Part shown: piece after piece, positions 28,028 to 36,688 of the stretch
Layout: each line of letters begins with the position of its first letter
How positions within the stretch are numbered: position 1 is the first letter of the stretch
Assembly: GCF_000316665.1 (NCBI RefSeq)
Contig: NC_019678.1
Location: 2,914,001-2,978,000 of the forward strand
DNA: 64,000 bases
Direction: 5' to 3'
Source: Rivularia sp. PCC 7116
Lineage (GTDB): Bacteria; Cyanobacteriota; Cyanobacteriia; Cyanobacteriales; Nostocaceae
Notes under the pieces: generated by a model
What the model saw: only the letters and a program-made list of their open reading frames with translations
Database searches by the model: none
What the model was told of the DNA's origin: nothing
Program-made: the position numbers and the translations under genes

Positions 28028-29353
28028 GTGGCGCAAGTTGTTTTAGAAGACATTTACAAGAGTTTTCCTCCCCGTAAAAGCGAAGGTGTTATTTCTAAGA
28101 GCGCACATCGCAATGAAAGCGTGAATGTATTGCGGCGAATCAGTCTCACCGTCGAAGATGGCGAATTTATGGTATTGGTGGGACCTTCTGGTTGTGGAAA
28201 AAGTACCTTGCTCAGATTAATTGCAGGTTTGGAAAATGTGACTGGAGGCAATATTTGGGTAGGGAACCGTGCTGTAAACCAGCTTCAGCCTTCTCAAAGA
28301 AATATTGCAATGGTGTTTCAAAATTATGCTCTTTATCCTCACATGAACGTGTACGAAAATATTGCTTTCGGATTAAGATTGCAAGCGGGGAGAGCAGAGA
28401 GAGAGGGAGAGAGGGAGAGAGGGAGGGAGGGGGAGAAACTATTAACTAAAGTATCAAAAATAGCAGAAGATTTATTAGTCGCCTCAACAAAGAAGTTACC
28501 CAAAGGTTTGCGCTACGTTTCAGATAAAGAACGAATCGTAAACGAAAGAGTAATTAACGTAGCTAAGTTGCTGCAAATAGAAAAGTTGCTTAATAGATAT
28601 CCCAAAGAATTGTCGGGAGGGCAAAGACAGCGAGTTGCATTAGGACGTGCTATTGCTCGCAACCCACAGGTATTTCTGATGGATGAACCCCTTTCTAATT
28701 TAGATGCAAAATTGCGATCGCAGACCCGTGCAGAAATTGTCAAGCTGCAACGTCAGTTAGGTATAACAACAATTTACGTTACTCACGACCAAACAGAAGC
28801 AATGACAATGGGGGATAGGGTAGCGATTTTAAATCGCGGTCAAATAATGCAGATTGCTCCTCCATTAGAAATTTATAATCGTCCTGCAAATCGTTTTGTT
28901 GCAGAGTTCATCGGCTCTCCAGCAATGAATTTTATTGAGGTGAAGTTTCAATCACCTTGTTTAATAACCAAGGGTGATTTTCGCTTAACTTTGCCAGAAA
29001 ACTGGAGTAGCGCTTTAAAAAAATATAACGGACGAACTCTAATATTGGGAGTTCGCCCGGAAAACTGGAATTTAAGCTTACCTGCCACTAAGAATTTACC
29101 AGCACAAGTTGAATGGACGGAAAATCTTGGTAACGATAGTTATCTTGCAGTCAAACTAATTGAGACCAAATTTGAAAAAGATTACTTAATATCAGATGAC
29201 TTACAGGTGAGAGTTTCGCCAGAAAGATTGGTAAATAGGGGAGGAAAAGTATGGTTATCTTTAAACCCTGAGAAAATTCATTTCTTCGATCCAGAAACCG
29301 AACTAGCAATATTTCCTAAAAGTAATTCTCCCTCTTTACCGTTTGAAAAATAA
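28028..29353 (+). CDS. Sugar-type ABC transporter ATPase (MalK/UgpC family) with an unusual insertion
   Basis: A 441-residue protein read from a GTG start. Walker A is GPSGCGKST (52-60), the Q-loop is VFQNYALYPHM (96-106), the signature is LSGGQRQRVALGRA (195-208) and Walker B is VFLMDEPLSNLD. A TOBE-like regulatory C-terminus follows (about 290-430, with GVRPENWNL). Two departures from the family are visible: about 15 extra residues after KSF at the N-terminus, and about 50 extra residues (120-173) in the helical subdomain, starting with an R/E/G-only stretch encoded by a GGGAGA-type microsatellite. The frame is kept. Permeases are not nearby. Confidence 0.88.
   Translation: MAQVVLEDIYKSFPPRKSEGVISKSAHRNESVNVLRRISLTVEDGEFMVLVGPSGCGKSTLLRLIAGLENVTGGNIWVGNRAVNQLQPSQRNIAMVFQNYALYPHMNVYENIAFGLRLQAGRAEREGERERGREGEKLLTKVSKIAEDLLVASTKKLPKGLRYVSDKERIVNERVINVAKLLQIEKLLNRYPKELSGGQRQRVALGRAIARNPQVFLMDEPLSNLDAKLRSQTRAEIVKLQRQLGITTIYVTHDQTEAMTMGDRVAILNRGQIMQIAPPLEIYNRPANRFVAEFIGSPAMNFIEVKFQSPCLITKGDFRLTLPENWSSALKKYNGRTLILGVRPENWNLSLPATKNLPAQVEWTENLGNDSYLAVKLIETKFEKDYLISDDLQVRVSPERLVNRGGKVWLSLNPEKIHFFDPETELAIFPKSNSPSLPFEK
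28388..28436 (+). repeat. GGGAGA-type microsatellite inside the ABC ATPase gene
   Basis: A purine-only tract of about 50 bp made of GAGAGG/GGAGAG units encodes Arg, Glu and Gly only. The same GGGAGAGG text occurs in intergenic spacers (for example near 46330). Confidence 0.8.
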
Positions 29354-29360
29354 TTGAGAA

Positions 29361-29475
29361 TTGGGTATGGGGCATTGGGCATGGGGCATAGGGCATGGGG
29401 CATGGGGCATTAGGAAAATTATTTATTCTCCCCTTCTTCCTCTCCCTTCTACCCATTACCCATTACCAATTCTTA
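29361..29475. repeat. Short tandem repeats (STRR type)
   Basis: Iterated GGGCATG/GGGCATT units (29364-29410) are followed by complementary-type CCATTAC units at about 29450-29468. They separate two convergent genes. A plus-strand frame through them is not a gene. Confidence 0.75.
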
Positions 29476-32001
29476 AACTTCTACCACAACCTGCTCCTGC
29501 TCTGTTTCCACAAATTCTTGAACGCGGGCACGGTATTTTCTTAAGGATTCGTCTACCCAGTCGCGATCGTTGCTATTAACATATAGATGTACTAAAGGTT
29601 CGCTTGCATCAGGTAGAACAAGTACCCAACTGTCTTCGTAAGGTTGACAAATTTTCACCCCGTCAATTAATTCCAATTGTTCTTGGGGATGAGTTTCTAC
29701 CAAGTGACGCATTAATGCACCTTTTACCGTCCAAGGGCAGCGGGTGGTATAGGTTTTGTGAATTACGCGGGGTAATTCCGAACGTACTGTAGTAAGAGAA
29801 CGCTCTTGAATTGTCAGCATTTCAATCAGCTTGGCAATACAAAACATGGAGTCAAATCCAGGATGTAGTTCTGGAACGATAAAGCCGGTATCACCACTTC
29901 CACCTAAAACCACATTCGGATTCTTTTGACAAGCTTCCATTAATGCAGTGGGATTTGCTTTGGTGCGAATCACCTTACCGTCATGACGACGAGCGATTTG
30001 TTCTACAGCGCTAGAAGTATGAACTGGTACTACGACACTTCCTCTTGGATTGGCAGTTAAAATCATGTCCACCATCAGAGCAGTGAGCATTTCCCCGCGA
30101 ATGGGAATACCGGATTCATCAACCAGTATCATTTGCTCGCCGTTTGCCGTTACCTGTACGCCAAAGTTAGCTTTTAGTGCTTCTACCACATGACCTAACT
30201 GAGTTAATAAGGCTTCGCGGTCGGTTTCTGATGGGGCGATTTTATTTAAACTGGCATTTAGTACCACCGCATCAGCACCAAACTGATCTAACATCTGCGG
30301 TAATACTGCTCCAGATACTCCATAAACATAATCAATCACCACTTTGGCTCGACTATGACGAATGGTGTCGATATTTAGCAGATTTTCAAAAGCGTTGCAA
30401 TAACGATCGACTAACTGTGCCGGATAAGCAACATTACCAATTTCATGAATTTGTGCTCGTCGCATATCTTCCTTGAAATATGCGCCTTCAATTTTCTTTT
30501 CCTTGGCTTTGGGAATATTAATTCCCTTATTATCCATAAATTCAATTAGGAGATAATCGGGACGATTGGGATGTACCCGCACGTGAATACCTCCTGCAAC
30601 TTTCATATTAGGTATGATCGTGCGGGCAATTGGTAAAGCTGTTGCGTCTAGATTCTGGATTTCAACACCTACAGACATTAAACCAGCAATTAAAGATCGA
30701 GTTGCCATACGGGAAACATTCCGTTGATCCCGAGAAACCGTAACTTCAGAACCTGGTTTTAAAGTGGAACCGTAAGCAGCACCTAATTTAACAGCAAATT
30801 CTGGAGTAATATCAATGTTTGCTAATCCTTGAACCCCTCGCTGCCCAAATAAATTACGTTGGGCGGTGTTACCCCAAATTAAGTTTATGTTTAAAATTGC
30901 GCCAGATTCAATTTTTTTACTAGGCCATACGCGCACTGAGGGACTAATTTGGGCTTCTTCTCCCACCGTGGAAAGCGAACCGACTACCGCAGCTTCCAAT
31001 ACATGAGCGCGACGATCTACACGAGTACCCCGAGAAATTACGCAGGCACTTAATTGAGCTTCGTCACCAAGAATTGCTCCGTTCCATACAATTGGACGCT
31101 TCAAATTGGCATCGCTACCAATGGTAACGTTATCTCCAATAACTGTTCCGGCTTCAATATGAACTCTATTACCAATACGACAGTTATCGCCAATTAAAGC
31201 AGGTGTTTCGATTACTGCTGAAGATTCTATATGAGTATTTTGACCAACCCATAAACCAGGTGCAACTTCCTTATAGGGAAAATCAGCTTTAACTTTATGA
31301 TTGAGTACGTCGTACTGAGCTTCGCGGTAAGCATCTAAGTGCCCTACATCACACCAGTAACCGGAAGCTATATAACCATACATTGGTTCACCTTTTTCAA
31401 GGAGTAGAGGGAATAACTCCTTAGAAAAGTCAGATTCCTGGTTTTCTGGCAGATATTGTAAAACTTCAGGTTCTAGAATATATGCGCCAGTATTAACCGT
31501 ATCGGAAAAAATTTCGCTGGTAGAAGGCTTTTCTAAAAATCGTTTGATGCTTCCTTCTTGATCGGTAATAACCACTCCAAATTCAATTGGATTGGGAACG
31601 CGAGTCAAAATTAAAGTTGCTTTGGATTTTTTTTCTTTGTGATATTTGATTGCTGCTGTTAAGTCAAAATCAGTAATACTATCTCCACTTATGACCAAAA
31701 ACGTATCATCTAATAGTTCGGCTATGTTTTTTACACAACCTGCCGTACCCAAAGGCTGGTCTTCTTCAACAGCGTAAGTCATCTGTACGCCAAAATCACT
31801 GCCATCTTGAAAGTAGTCTCGCATGGTATCCGGTAGATAATGCAAGGTAGCAATAATTTCTGTAATATTGTGCCTTTTGAGAAGATTGATAATATGTTCG
31901 GCAATTGGTCGATTGAGGATAGGCACCATTGGTTTAGGTAAGTCACAAGTTAGCGGACGGAGCCGCGTCCCGGAACCTCCAGCCATAAGTACTGCTCGCA
32001 T
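29473..32001 (-). CDS. Sugar-phosphate nucleotidyltransferase / LbH / phosphohexomutase-like fusion
   Basis: An 842-residue protein. Residues 1-235 are a nucleotidyltransferase with GGSGTRLRP (8-16) and LPKPMVP. Residues about 250-380 are left-handed beta-helix hexapeptide repeats. Residues about 385-842 have the phosphomannomutase/phosphoglucomutase fold. The family is annotated as mannose-1-phosphate guanylyltransferase, supplying GDP-mannose for polysaccharide. In the mutase part, the expected phosphoserine loop (T-x-S-H-N-P) is replaced by [13 protein letters not shown] (470-482), with no serine, so the mutase is probably inactive. The sugar specificity is not certain. A separate metal loop D-x-D-x-D is also not obvious. 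Confidence 0.88.
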   Translation of the reverse strand: MRAVLMAGGSGTRLRPLTCDLPKPMVPILNRPIAEHIINLLKRHNITEIIATLHYLPDTMRDYFQDGSDFGVQMTYAVEEDQPLGTAGCVKNIAELLDDTFLVISGDSITDFDLTAAIKYHKEKKSKATLILTRVPNPIEFGVVITDQEGSIKRFLEKPSTSEIFSDTVNTGAYILEPEVLQYLPENQESDFSKELFPLLLEKGEPMYGYIASGYWCDVGHLDAYREAQYDVLNHKVKADFPYKEVAPGLWVGQNTHIESSAVIETPALIGDNCRIGNRVHIEAGTVIGDNVTIGSDANLKRPIVWNGAILGDEAQLSACVISRGTRVDRRAHVLEAAVVGSLSTVGEEAQISPSVRVWPSKKIESGAILNINLIWGNTAQRNLFGQRGVQGLANIDITPEFAVKLGAAYGSTLKPGSEVTVSRDQRNVSRMATRSLIAGLMSVGVEIQNLDATALPIARTIIPNMKVAGGIHVRVHPNRPDYLLIEFMDNKGINIPKAKEKKIEGAYFKEDMRRAQIHEIGNVAYPAQLVDRYCNAFENLLNIDTIRHSRAKVVIDYVYGVSGAVLPQMLDQFGADAVVLNASLNKIAPSETDREALLTQLGHVVEALKANFGVQVTANGEQMILVDESGIPIRGEMLTALMVDMILTANPRGSVVVPVHTSSAVEQIARRHDGKVIRTKANPTALMEACQKNPNVVLGGSGDTGFIVPELHPGFDSMFCIAKLIEMLTIQERSLTTVRSELPRVIHKTYTTRCPWTVKGALMRHLVETHPQEQLELIDGVKICQPYEDSWVLVLPDASEPLVHLYVNSNDRDWVDESLRKYRARVQEFVETEQEQVVVEV

Positions 32002-32416
32002 AAATCCTCCATTTCATATTTTTTCTAACAGTCGTAGCTTTAAACTGGTATTGAATTTAAGTACTGGGTAGTGAAATACTTTGGTTTTGAGAATTACTTA
32101 TAAAGTAATGAGATGGAACTCTAACCCTCAATTGACAGTGTTTCATAGCCAGCTAATGCAATCAAAACATCCTTTACTTGATAGATAAAGTTTGGTGTTT
32201 CTGTATCTAGTCTCCTATGGATGTGGAAATTTAAGGAACTTCCTCAAGATGCATATGGTCATAATTAAATTATCTATAAATTCGGCGCATCTTCACAAAT
32301 AAAAGATATGGTGCTTTGGTTTAAAGAAAATTCATCCTCTGGAATCGTGCAATAGAAAATCTTCCTATAGTTAGATTTATATGAAAAATTTGATTAAATT
32401 TGACTATTTAGTATCG
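32002..32416. other. Gene-free stretch, nothing specific
   Basis: The spacer is 415 bp, AT-rich, and lies between two genes on the same strand. I see no frame, repeat or strong hairpin. Confidence 0.4.
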
Positions 32417-33529
32417 CTAACTGATATTTTCAGCCCGAGATAACCAAATCTCGCGAAAATTTTCTGAAATTGGCAGTAATTTAATAAATTCTTTTACCGA
32501 TTGTAATTCCCATTTTATTGGTAGATGAGGCGATATATAAGATGTATTAATAGAGTAATAAAGAATTGCTTCAAATAAAGCCGCAGCTTCTACTATCGGC
32601 TTTGCATAAAGCCAAGCTGGAAAAATTCGAGCTTCAAAAGTAAATTTGTCGGGAATGGGATGAATTAAGTTTTTAATATTAAAATCGCAGTATTTGCTTA
32701 ATTCAAGCTTCGCAATCTTACTGACGGCTTGTTCCCAAGATAATTGCCGAAAGCCAGATTCGTTAACTAATTTGAATAAGGCTATATCCCAACTTCCCAA
32801 ACGCCTGCAATAAGGATTAGTTCCTACTAATCGTTTAAGGTTTTCTCCACGTGCATGGAAAATATTGACCAAATTAGCAAACACATTAGCACTACACAAA
32901 GGTACGGCATCAAAATGTAGGTGAGTTGCACCTTCGACAGGAATATTAAAATTAAGTAAACGTGCTCTGTGTAAAATAACTTCTAATTTTTCTAAATGAT
33001 TTGTGCTTATAGGAGGTGTAATTAGCTCGCAGGGACGTTCCCGCTCTCCCGGTAAAGGAGCAGCGATCGCAATCGGTAAGCCGGTATTATCGGCGACGCG
33101 AACCATTCCCCCGCTTCCTTCTTCAGTAACGGTGCCAAATAAGTCGGCAATGGGTTTAAGAACTTCGGCTTTACTTTTTTCGGGGTTTGCTTGAGCAATA
33201 ATTAATTGTAAAAATCGGGTATCATCGCTAACAATTCGATACCATCTTGGTTTCGATGGATGCGATTTGTTTAAGTCATCTTGCAGAGTCAAATCATCTA
33301 CGCATTTCGCGATTAAATGTCCTTTTTTATTAACAACTTCAAAACCTAAAGTAAGATTGTGAAACAAAGGCTTACCCGGAACCTTGCTCGGTTCGGATTG
33401 AGGATAAAATATACGGCGTACCGAACCATGATGCAATTGCGCTATCGACTCTGCTAAATCTTTTCTACTTAATCCTTTAGGTGCTAGGAGTTCAATTTCA
33501 CAACCTATTTTCCAATTTATTTGTGACAT
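32417..33529 (-). CDS. Amidoligase-fold protein
   Basis: A 370-residue protein with the features of the amidoligase family (glutamine-synthetase/glutamate-cysteine-ligase-like fold). These are WKIGCEIELLAP at 6-17, CELITPPIS near 172, ATHLHFDA near 203 and TFEARIFPAW near 300, which supply the acidic and histidine residues expected for metal-ATP binding. Family members are predicted to form amide bonds in peptide tagging, cell-wall or secondary metabolism. Usual partners (gamma-glutamyl cyclotransferase-like or ATP-grasp genes) are not seen next to it. The substrate is unknown. Confidence 0.75.
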   Translation of the reverse strand: MSQINWKIGCEIELLAPKGLSRKDLAESIAQLHHGSVRRIFYPQSEPSKVPGKPLFHNLTLGFEVVNKKGHLIAKCVDDLTLQDDLNKSHPSKPRWYRIVSDDTRFLQLIIAQANPEKSKAEVLKPIADLFGTVTEEGSGGMVRVADNTGLPIAIAAPLPGERERPCELITPPISTNHLEKLEVILHRARLLNFNIPVEGATHLHFDAVPLCSANVFANLVNIFHARGENLKRLVGTNPYCRRLGSWDIALFKLVNESGFRQLSWEQAVSKIAKLELSKYCDFNIKNLIHPIPDKFTFEARIFPAWLYAKPIVEAAALFEAILYYSINTSYISPHLPIKWELQSVKEFIKLLPISENFREIWLSRAENIS

Positions 33530-33646
33530 TGCTATTTATTAAACACAATTGAATATAAAAATAGGCAGGCGATTAGCCTACCTCCGCAACATAATTATGA
33601 AAATCTTCAGAAATTAATCAGTCATTAATCATTAATAAAATAGAAC

Positions 33647-34177
33647 CTATTTTCCCAAAGCTTGTTCAATTACCTCTGGCTGACCTAAAATTAAATTCTT
33701 TTCAATGCGTATTTTAGCATCCCAAGGGGAACTATCACCCCAGACAGCAGCCAGTTTTTGAGCATCATCGTATTTATATTTTGAATCACTGTATAGCTCT
33801 AAAGAAGGGTTAGGACTTTGCATTTTCTGTAAAGCCTGAATTCTTGCATCCACAAGAAACTGTTCTAAGATTGCAACGTCCGATTTACCCCAAATAATTT
33901 TTCTGCCAATTCTTGCTTTCGCTTCTTCTACTGATTGTCCCCAATAATTGGCAAGTACGCGAGCATCCCAGTAATCGTATTGACTACCAAAAAAAGCTTT
34001 TAACTCTTTATTTTTAACCTGCTTTGCTGATGCTGTAATTAATTCATACTGTTTAAAACTTAAAGAGTTTTTTGCTGAAGCTCGATCGGATGTTTGAGCA
34101 GTTACAGCACTAATAGTACTAATAGAACTTAAAAGCAATCCTAAAGACAATAACAAAACTTTCAAGTTAGACTTCAC
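33647..34177 (-). CDS. Secreted protein with two internal repeats, unknown function
   Basis: A 176-residue protein. Residues 1-28 are a classic signal peptide (basic start, then LLLSLGLLLSSISTISAVTA, cleavage probably after TAQ or TA). The mature part contains two related units at about 67-96 and 132-161. They follow the pattern Y-x-Y-x-D-A-x-x-L-A-x-x-W-G-x-S-x-x-(D/E)-A-K-x-R-I, ending (I/L)-I-x-G. There are no cysteines. A periplasmic or extracellular location is likely and the role is unknown. Confidence 0.75.
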   Translation of the reverse strand: MKSNLKVLLLSLGLLLSSISTISAVTAQTSDRASAKNSLSFKQYELITASAKQVKNKELKAFFGSQYDYWDARVLANYWGQSVEEAKARIGRKIIWGKSDVAILEQFLVDARIQALQKMQSPNPSLELYSDSKYKYDDAQKLAAVWGDSSPWDAKIRIEKNLILGQPEVIEQALGK

Positions 34178-34486
34178 TTTAACTATCTCCTAATTTATTT
34201 ATTAGATATTAATATTCGTAGTAATTCTGAATTCAATCTTTATGAAAGCTTTCAGTATATAACTTACAACTATTTGCTAATACAGTTCCAAATTCAGTAA
34301 TTTCTGAAAACGACACAAATTTAAGCTTGTCGTCGGGAAAAGGCTCCAAGGATTACTACGAACTTGCCAAGCATACTATGTCAAAAATATATTTTTATGT
34401 AATAAAAAGAGACAGTAATGATTTGTAATTTTTGCTCGCAGCAAATATTGATTTTCTCAGAATAAATACTTAATACCTGTAACAAA
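34178..34486. other. Intergenic stretch, nothing specific
   Basis: This AT-rich spacer of about 310 bp lies between two minus-strand genes. I see no repeat or hairpin worth naming. Confidence 0.4.
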
Positions 34487-35701
34487 TCACGATTTAAAAT
34501 CCTGCTGTATCCACTCCAAATGCTTCGGTAACAACTGCGCTAAATCATATTTTTGCAAAATTGTTTCTCTGGCTCTTTCTCGAATTGAAGACATTTTATC
34601 GGGATGATTGAGTACTTCTTCTACACGGCTGCATATTTGTTCGGGTGAAAAGAAATCGACTAACAAACCATTAACACCATCTTCAATTACTTCAGTTACT
34701 GGTGCTGTATTTGAAGCCACTATCAAACAACCTGTAGATAATGCTTCTAACATTGACCAAGATAAAACAAAAGGACGAGTTAAATATATATGAACTGAAG
34801 AAGCTTGCAATACTTGCAGATATTCACCGTAAGGCAGTAAACCTGTAAAATGTACTCTTGTCATATCTAAAGGTACTTTTTCGAGCATCAACTGCTTATA
34901 AGTTTTATTGTCAGGAAGTTGCTTTCCATAGGCAACCCTATCTTCTCCGACAATTACAACATGACAATTCGGTCTTTTTTGTTGAATTAACGCAACAGTT
35001 TCGATAAATTGGGGAAAACCTCGATAAGGTTCCATACCCCTAGCAACGTAAGTAATAATTTCTTCCACACTAGAAAGGTCAAGATTAATTCTGGGTAAAA
35101 CTAGTTTCGCTTCCGGCTGCGGTTTAAAATATTTTGTATCAATTCCATCATGATTTACAGTAATTTTACTGTGATACTCGGTAGGAAACTGCTGCCGCTG
35201 CCAATTAGTTGGAGATAAACCGCGATCGCAACTGTATAAGTCAATTAGGATGGGAGCATTCTTAATCCGAATCCGTGCTTCATCATCGTGACTTAAGGGG
35301 TCAATAGGGTCAAAATCAGCGTCGGAACCATGTGCTTGATAGAACCATTCAAAATAACAAAGCAAAGTAGATTCCGGAAAAGCATCTTTGATAAATAACG
35401 TCGGACCCCAACCAGAATGACCGTAAACTATATCTGGAATAAAACCCTTTTGCTTTAATTCTTCTGCTAAACGGTAAACACCTTGTCCTTGCAAAACAGC
35501 TTTTTCTAAAGGTCTAACATAGTGGTGAGTCTCAGGACGAACTTCCCGACTCGAACCATACATAGCTTTTATAACACCAGGTAGGGAACCTTCACGACGA
35601 TTAGTCCCAAAAACAACTTGATTGTTGGAATTTTTTGCCAGAGCTACAGCTAAATGACGAAACTGAGCCGGAAAATTAGGGTGTAAAAATAAAATACGCA
35701 T
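34487..35701 (-). CDS. GT4-type glycosyltransferase
   Basis: A 404-residue GT-B glycosyltransferase. The N-terminal domain starts RILFLHPNFPAQFRHLA. The family-4 donor-binding features lie in the C-terminal domain: VARGMEPYRGFPQFIE (about 230), VIVGED, and the E-x7-E motif region SWSMLEALSTGCLIVASNTAPVTEVIEDG. It probably adds a sugar from a nucleotide donor during polysaccharide, lipid or protein glycosylation. It is not clustered with other polysaccharide genes, so acceptor and donor are unknown. Confidence 0.88.
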   Translation of the reverse strand: MRILFLHPNFPAQFRHLAVALAKNSNNQVVFGTNRREGSLPGVIKAMYGSSREVRPETHHYVRPLEKAVLQGQGVYRLAEELKQKGFIPDIVYGHSGWGPTLFIKDAFPESTLLCYFEWFYQAHGSDADFDPIDPLSHDDEARIRIKNAPILIDLYSCDRGLSPTNWQRQQFPTEYHSKITVNHDGIDTKYFKPQPEAKLVLPRINLDLSSVEEIITYVARGMEPYRGFPQFIETVALIQQKRPNCHVVIVGEDRVAYGKQLPDNKTYKQLMLEKVPLDMTRVHFTGLLPYGEYLQVLQASSVHIYLTRPFVLSWSMLEALSTGCLIVASNTAPVTEVIEDGVNGLLVDFFSPEQICSRVEEVLNHPDKMSSIRERARETILQKYDLAQLLPKHLEWIQQDFKS

Positions 35702-35832
35702 TTATTCAGTGAACAGTTATAAGCTATAAGTTATCAGTTGTCAGTTATCAAAATTCAGTAAGGCGTAAATTTGCTATTATTTTAGTGATTTTTTTTTAAT
35801 TTTAGGACTTAGGCAGCGGTCACATTTTTGTC

Positions 35833-35900
35833 GGGTGCTGTGACGGTTTCGATAAATCTTCAAATTTAACGAGGTAAATTGGTAATACCGTCACGCACCA
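35833..35900. repeat. Dispersed hairpin repeat, GGTGC/GCACC family, copy 3
   Basis: The left end is GGGTGCTGTGACGGT and the right end is ACCGTCACGCACC, about 40 bp apart and inverted. A related half element (CTGTCACGCACTA) follows at 36001. Confidence 0.7.
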
Positions 35901-36071
35901 AGCAGAATATAGGGAGAGATTCTAAATTTACACAATACCCTAGAAGGGCATCGCTACAATTACAAAACCTGCCTTCGCAGGCTTCTATAAATTTGAATTA
36001 CTGTCACGCACTATCGGAATAGTGTGACAATATATCAAGCAATAAAAATTGGTATTTTTAAAATATTAAAT

Positions 36072-36135
36072 TGTAGGGTGCTGTGACGGTTTTTAAGAAT
36101 TTAAAATCAAAACGATAAATAATCGAATTGCCGTG
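36072..36135. repeat. Dispersed hairpin repeat, GGTGC/GCACC family, copy 4, at the end of a kinase fragment
   Basis: TGTAGGGTGCTGTGACGGTT is the full conserved end. The opposite end near 36130 is degraded (CCGTGA followed by kinase-coding sequence). The stop codon of the kinase fragment lies inside this repeat. Confidence 0.65.
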
Positions 36136-36389
36136 ATTACATCGTGAACCTTGACAATATGAGGATGGCTGCATTTGGCTAAACGGAAAGCTTCTTTAAC
36201 AAAATTATCCTGCTGCTGTTCAAAATCTCCTTGACTATGATGAATCGGATTAAGGGTTTTTATGGCAACAACATTATTCGTACTTGCTTCTATAGCGCTG
36301 TAGGTTACACCATAACCACCTGCACCTAGGACTTTCTGGATAGTAAATTTACCGTTTTGTAGCTGCTGGTTGGGTTGCCAGAGTTGCAT
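36093..36389 (-). pseudogene. Truncated Ser/Thr protein kinase (N-lobe only)
   Basis: The open frame encodes 98 residues. Residues 12-85 are the start of a bacterial eukaryotic-type kinase, with the glycine-rich loop VLGAGGYGVTYSA, the lysine in VVAIKTL and the helix glutamate in VKEAFRLA, up to HPHIVKVHDV. The catalytic loop (HRD), DFG and C-lobe are missing. The last 13 residues come from the dispersed hairpin repeat that occupies 36072-36135. No remaining kinase sequence is seen further on. It is therefore a gene remnant truncated at, or by, the repeat. Confidence 0.8.
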
Positions 36390-36510
36390 TTTACTGTAAA
36401 TCGTTTTTTATAATTTTTGATATTTTTACTGATACAGGAAGATTATAGGTAATTTCGTTAGGAATATATTTATTTTTGTGGGGTATATGGGCGAATTCTT
36501 GTGATTTCCT

Positions 36511-36655
36511 GTTTGGTGCGTGACGGTAAATTCAAATAATTTGGTTGTAGTTGATAAATTACCGTAACCGTCACAGCTGTTTGGTGCGTGACGGTAAATT
36601 CAAATGATTTGGTTGTAGTTGATAAATTACCGTAACCGTCACAGCACCCTACAAA
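36511..36655. repeat. Tandem pair of dispersed hairpin repeats (68-bp period)
   Basis: Two almost identical units start at 36511 and 36579. Each runs from GTTTGGTGCGTGACGGTAAA to ACCGTAACCGTCACAGC and they differ at one base in the core. The ends belong to the same GGTGC/GCACC family as copies 1-4. It lies upstream of the kinase fragment and beyond the radA stop, and accounts for half of that gap. Confidence 0.8.
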
Positions 36656-36688
36656 GAAAATATCTTATTGTTCATTGTTCATTGTCTC

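Noticed and set aside
29361-29579. A plus-strand frame after the sugar-type ABC gene
   Set aside because: It begins by translating GGGCATG repeats and ends antisense to the nucleotidyltransferase gene.
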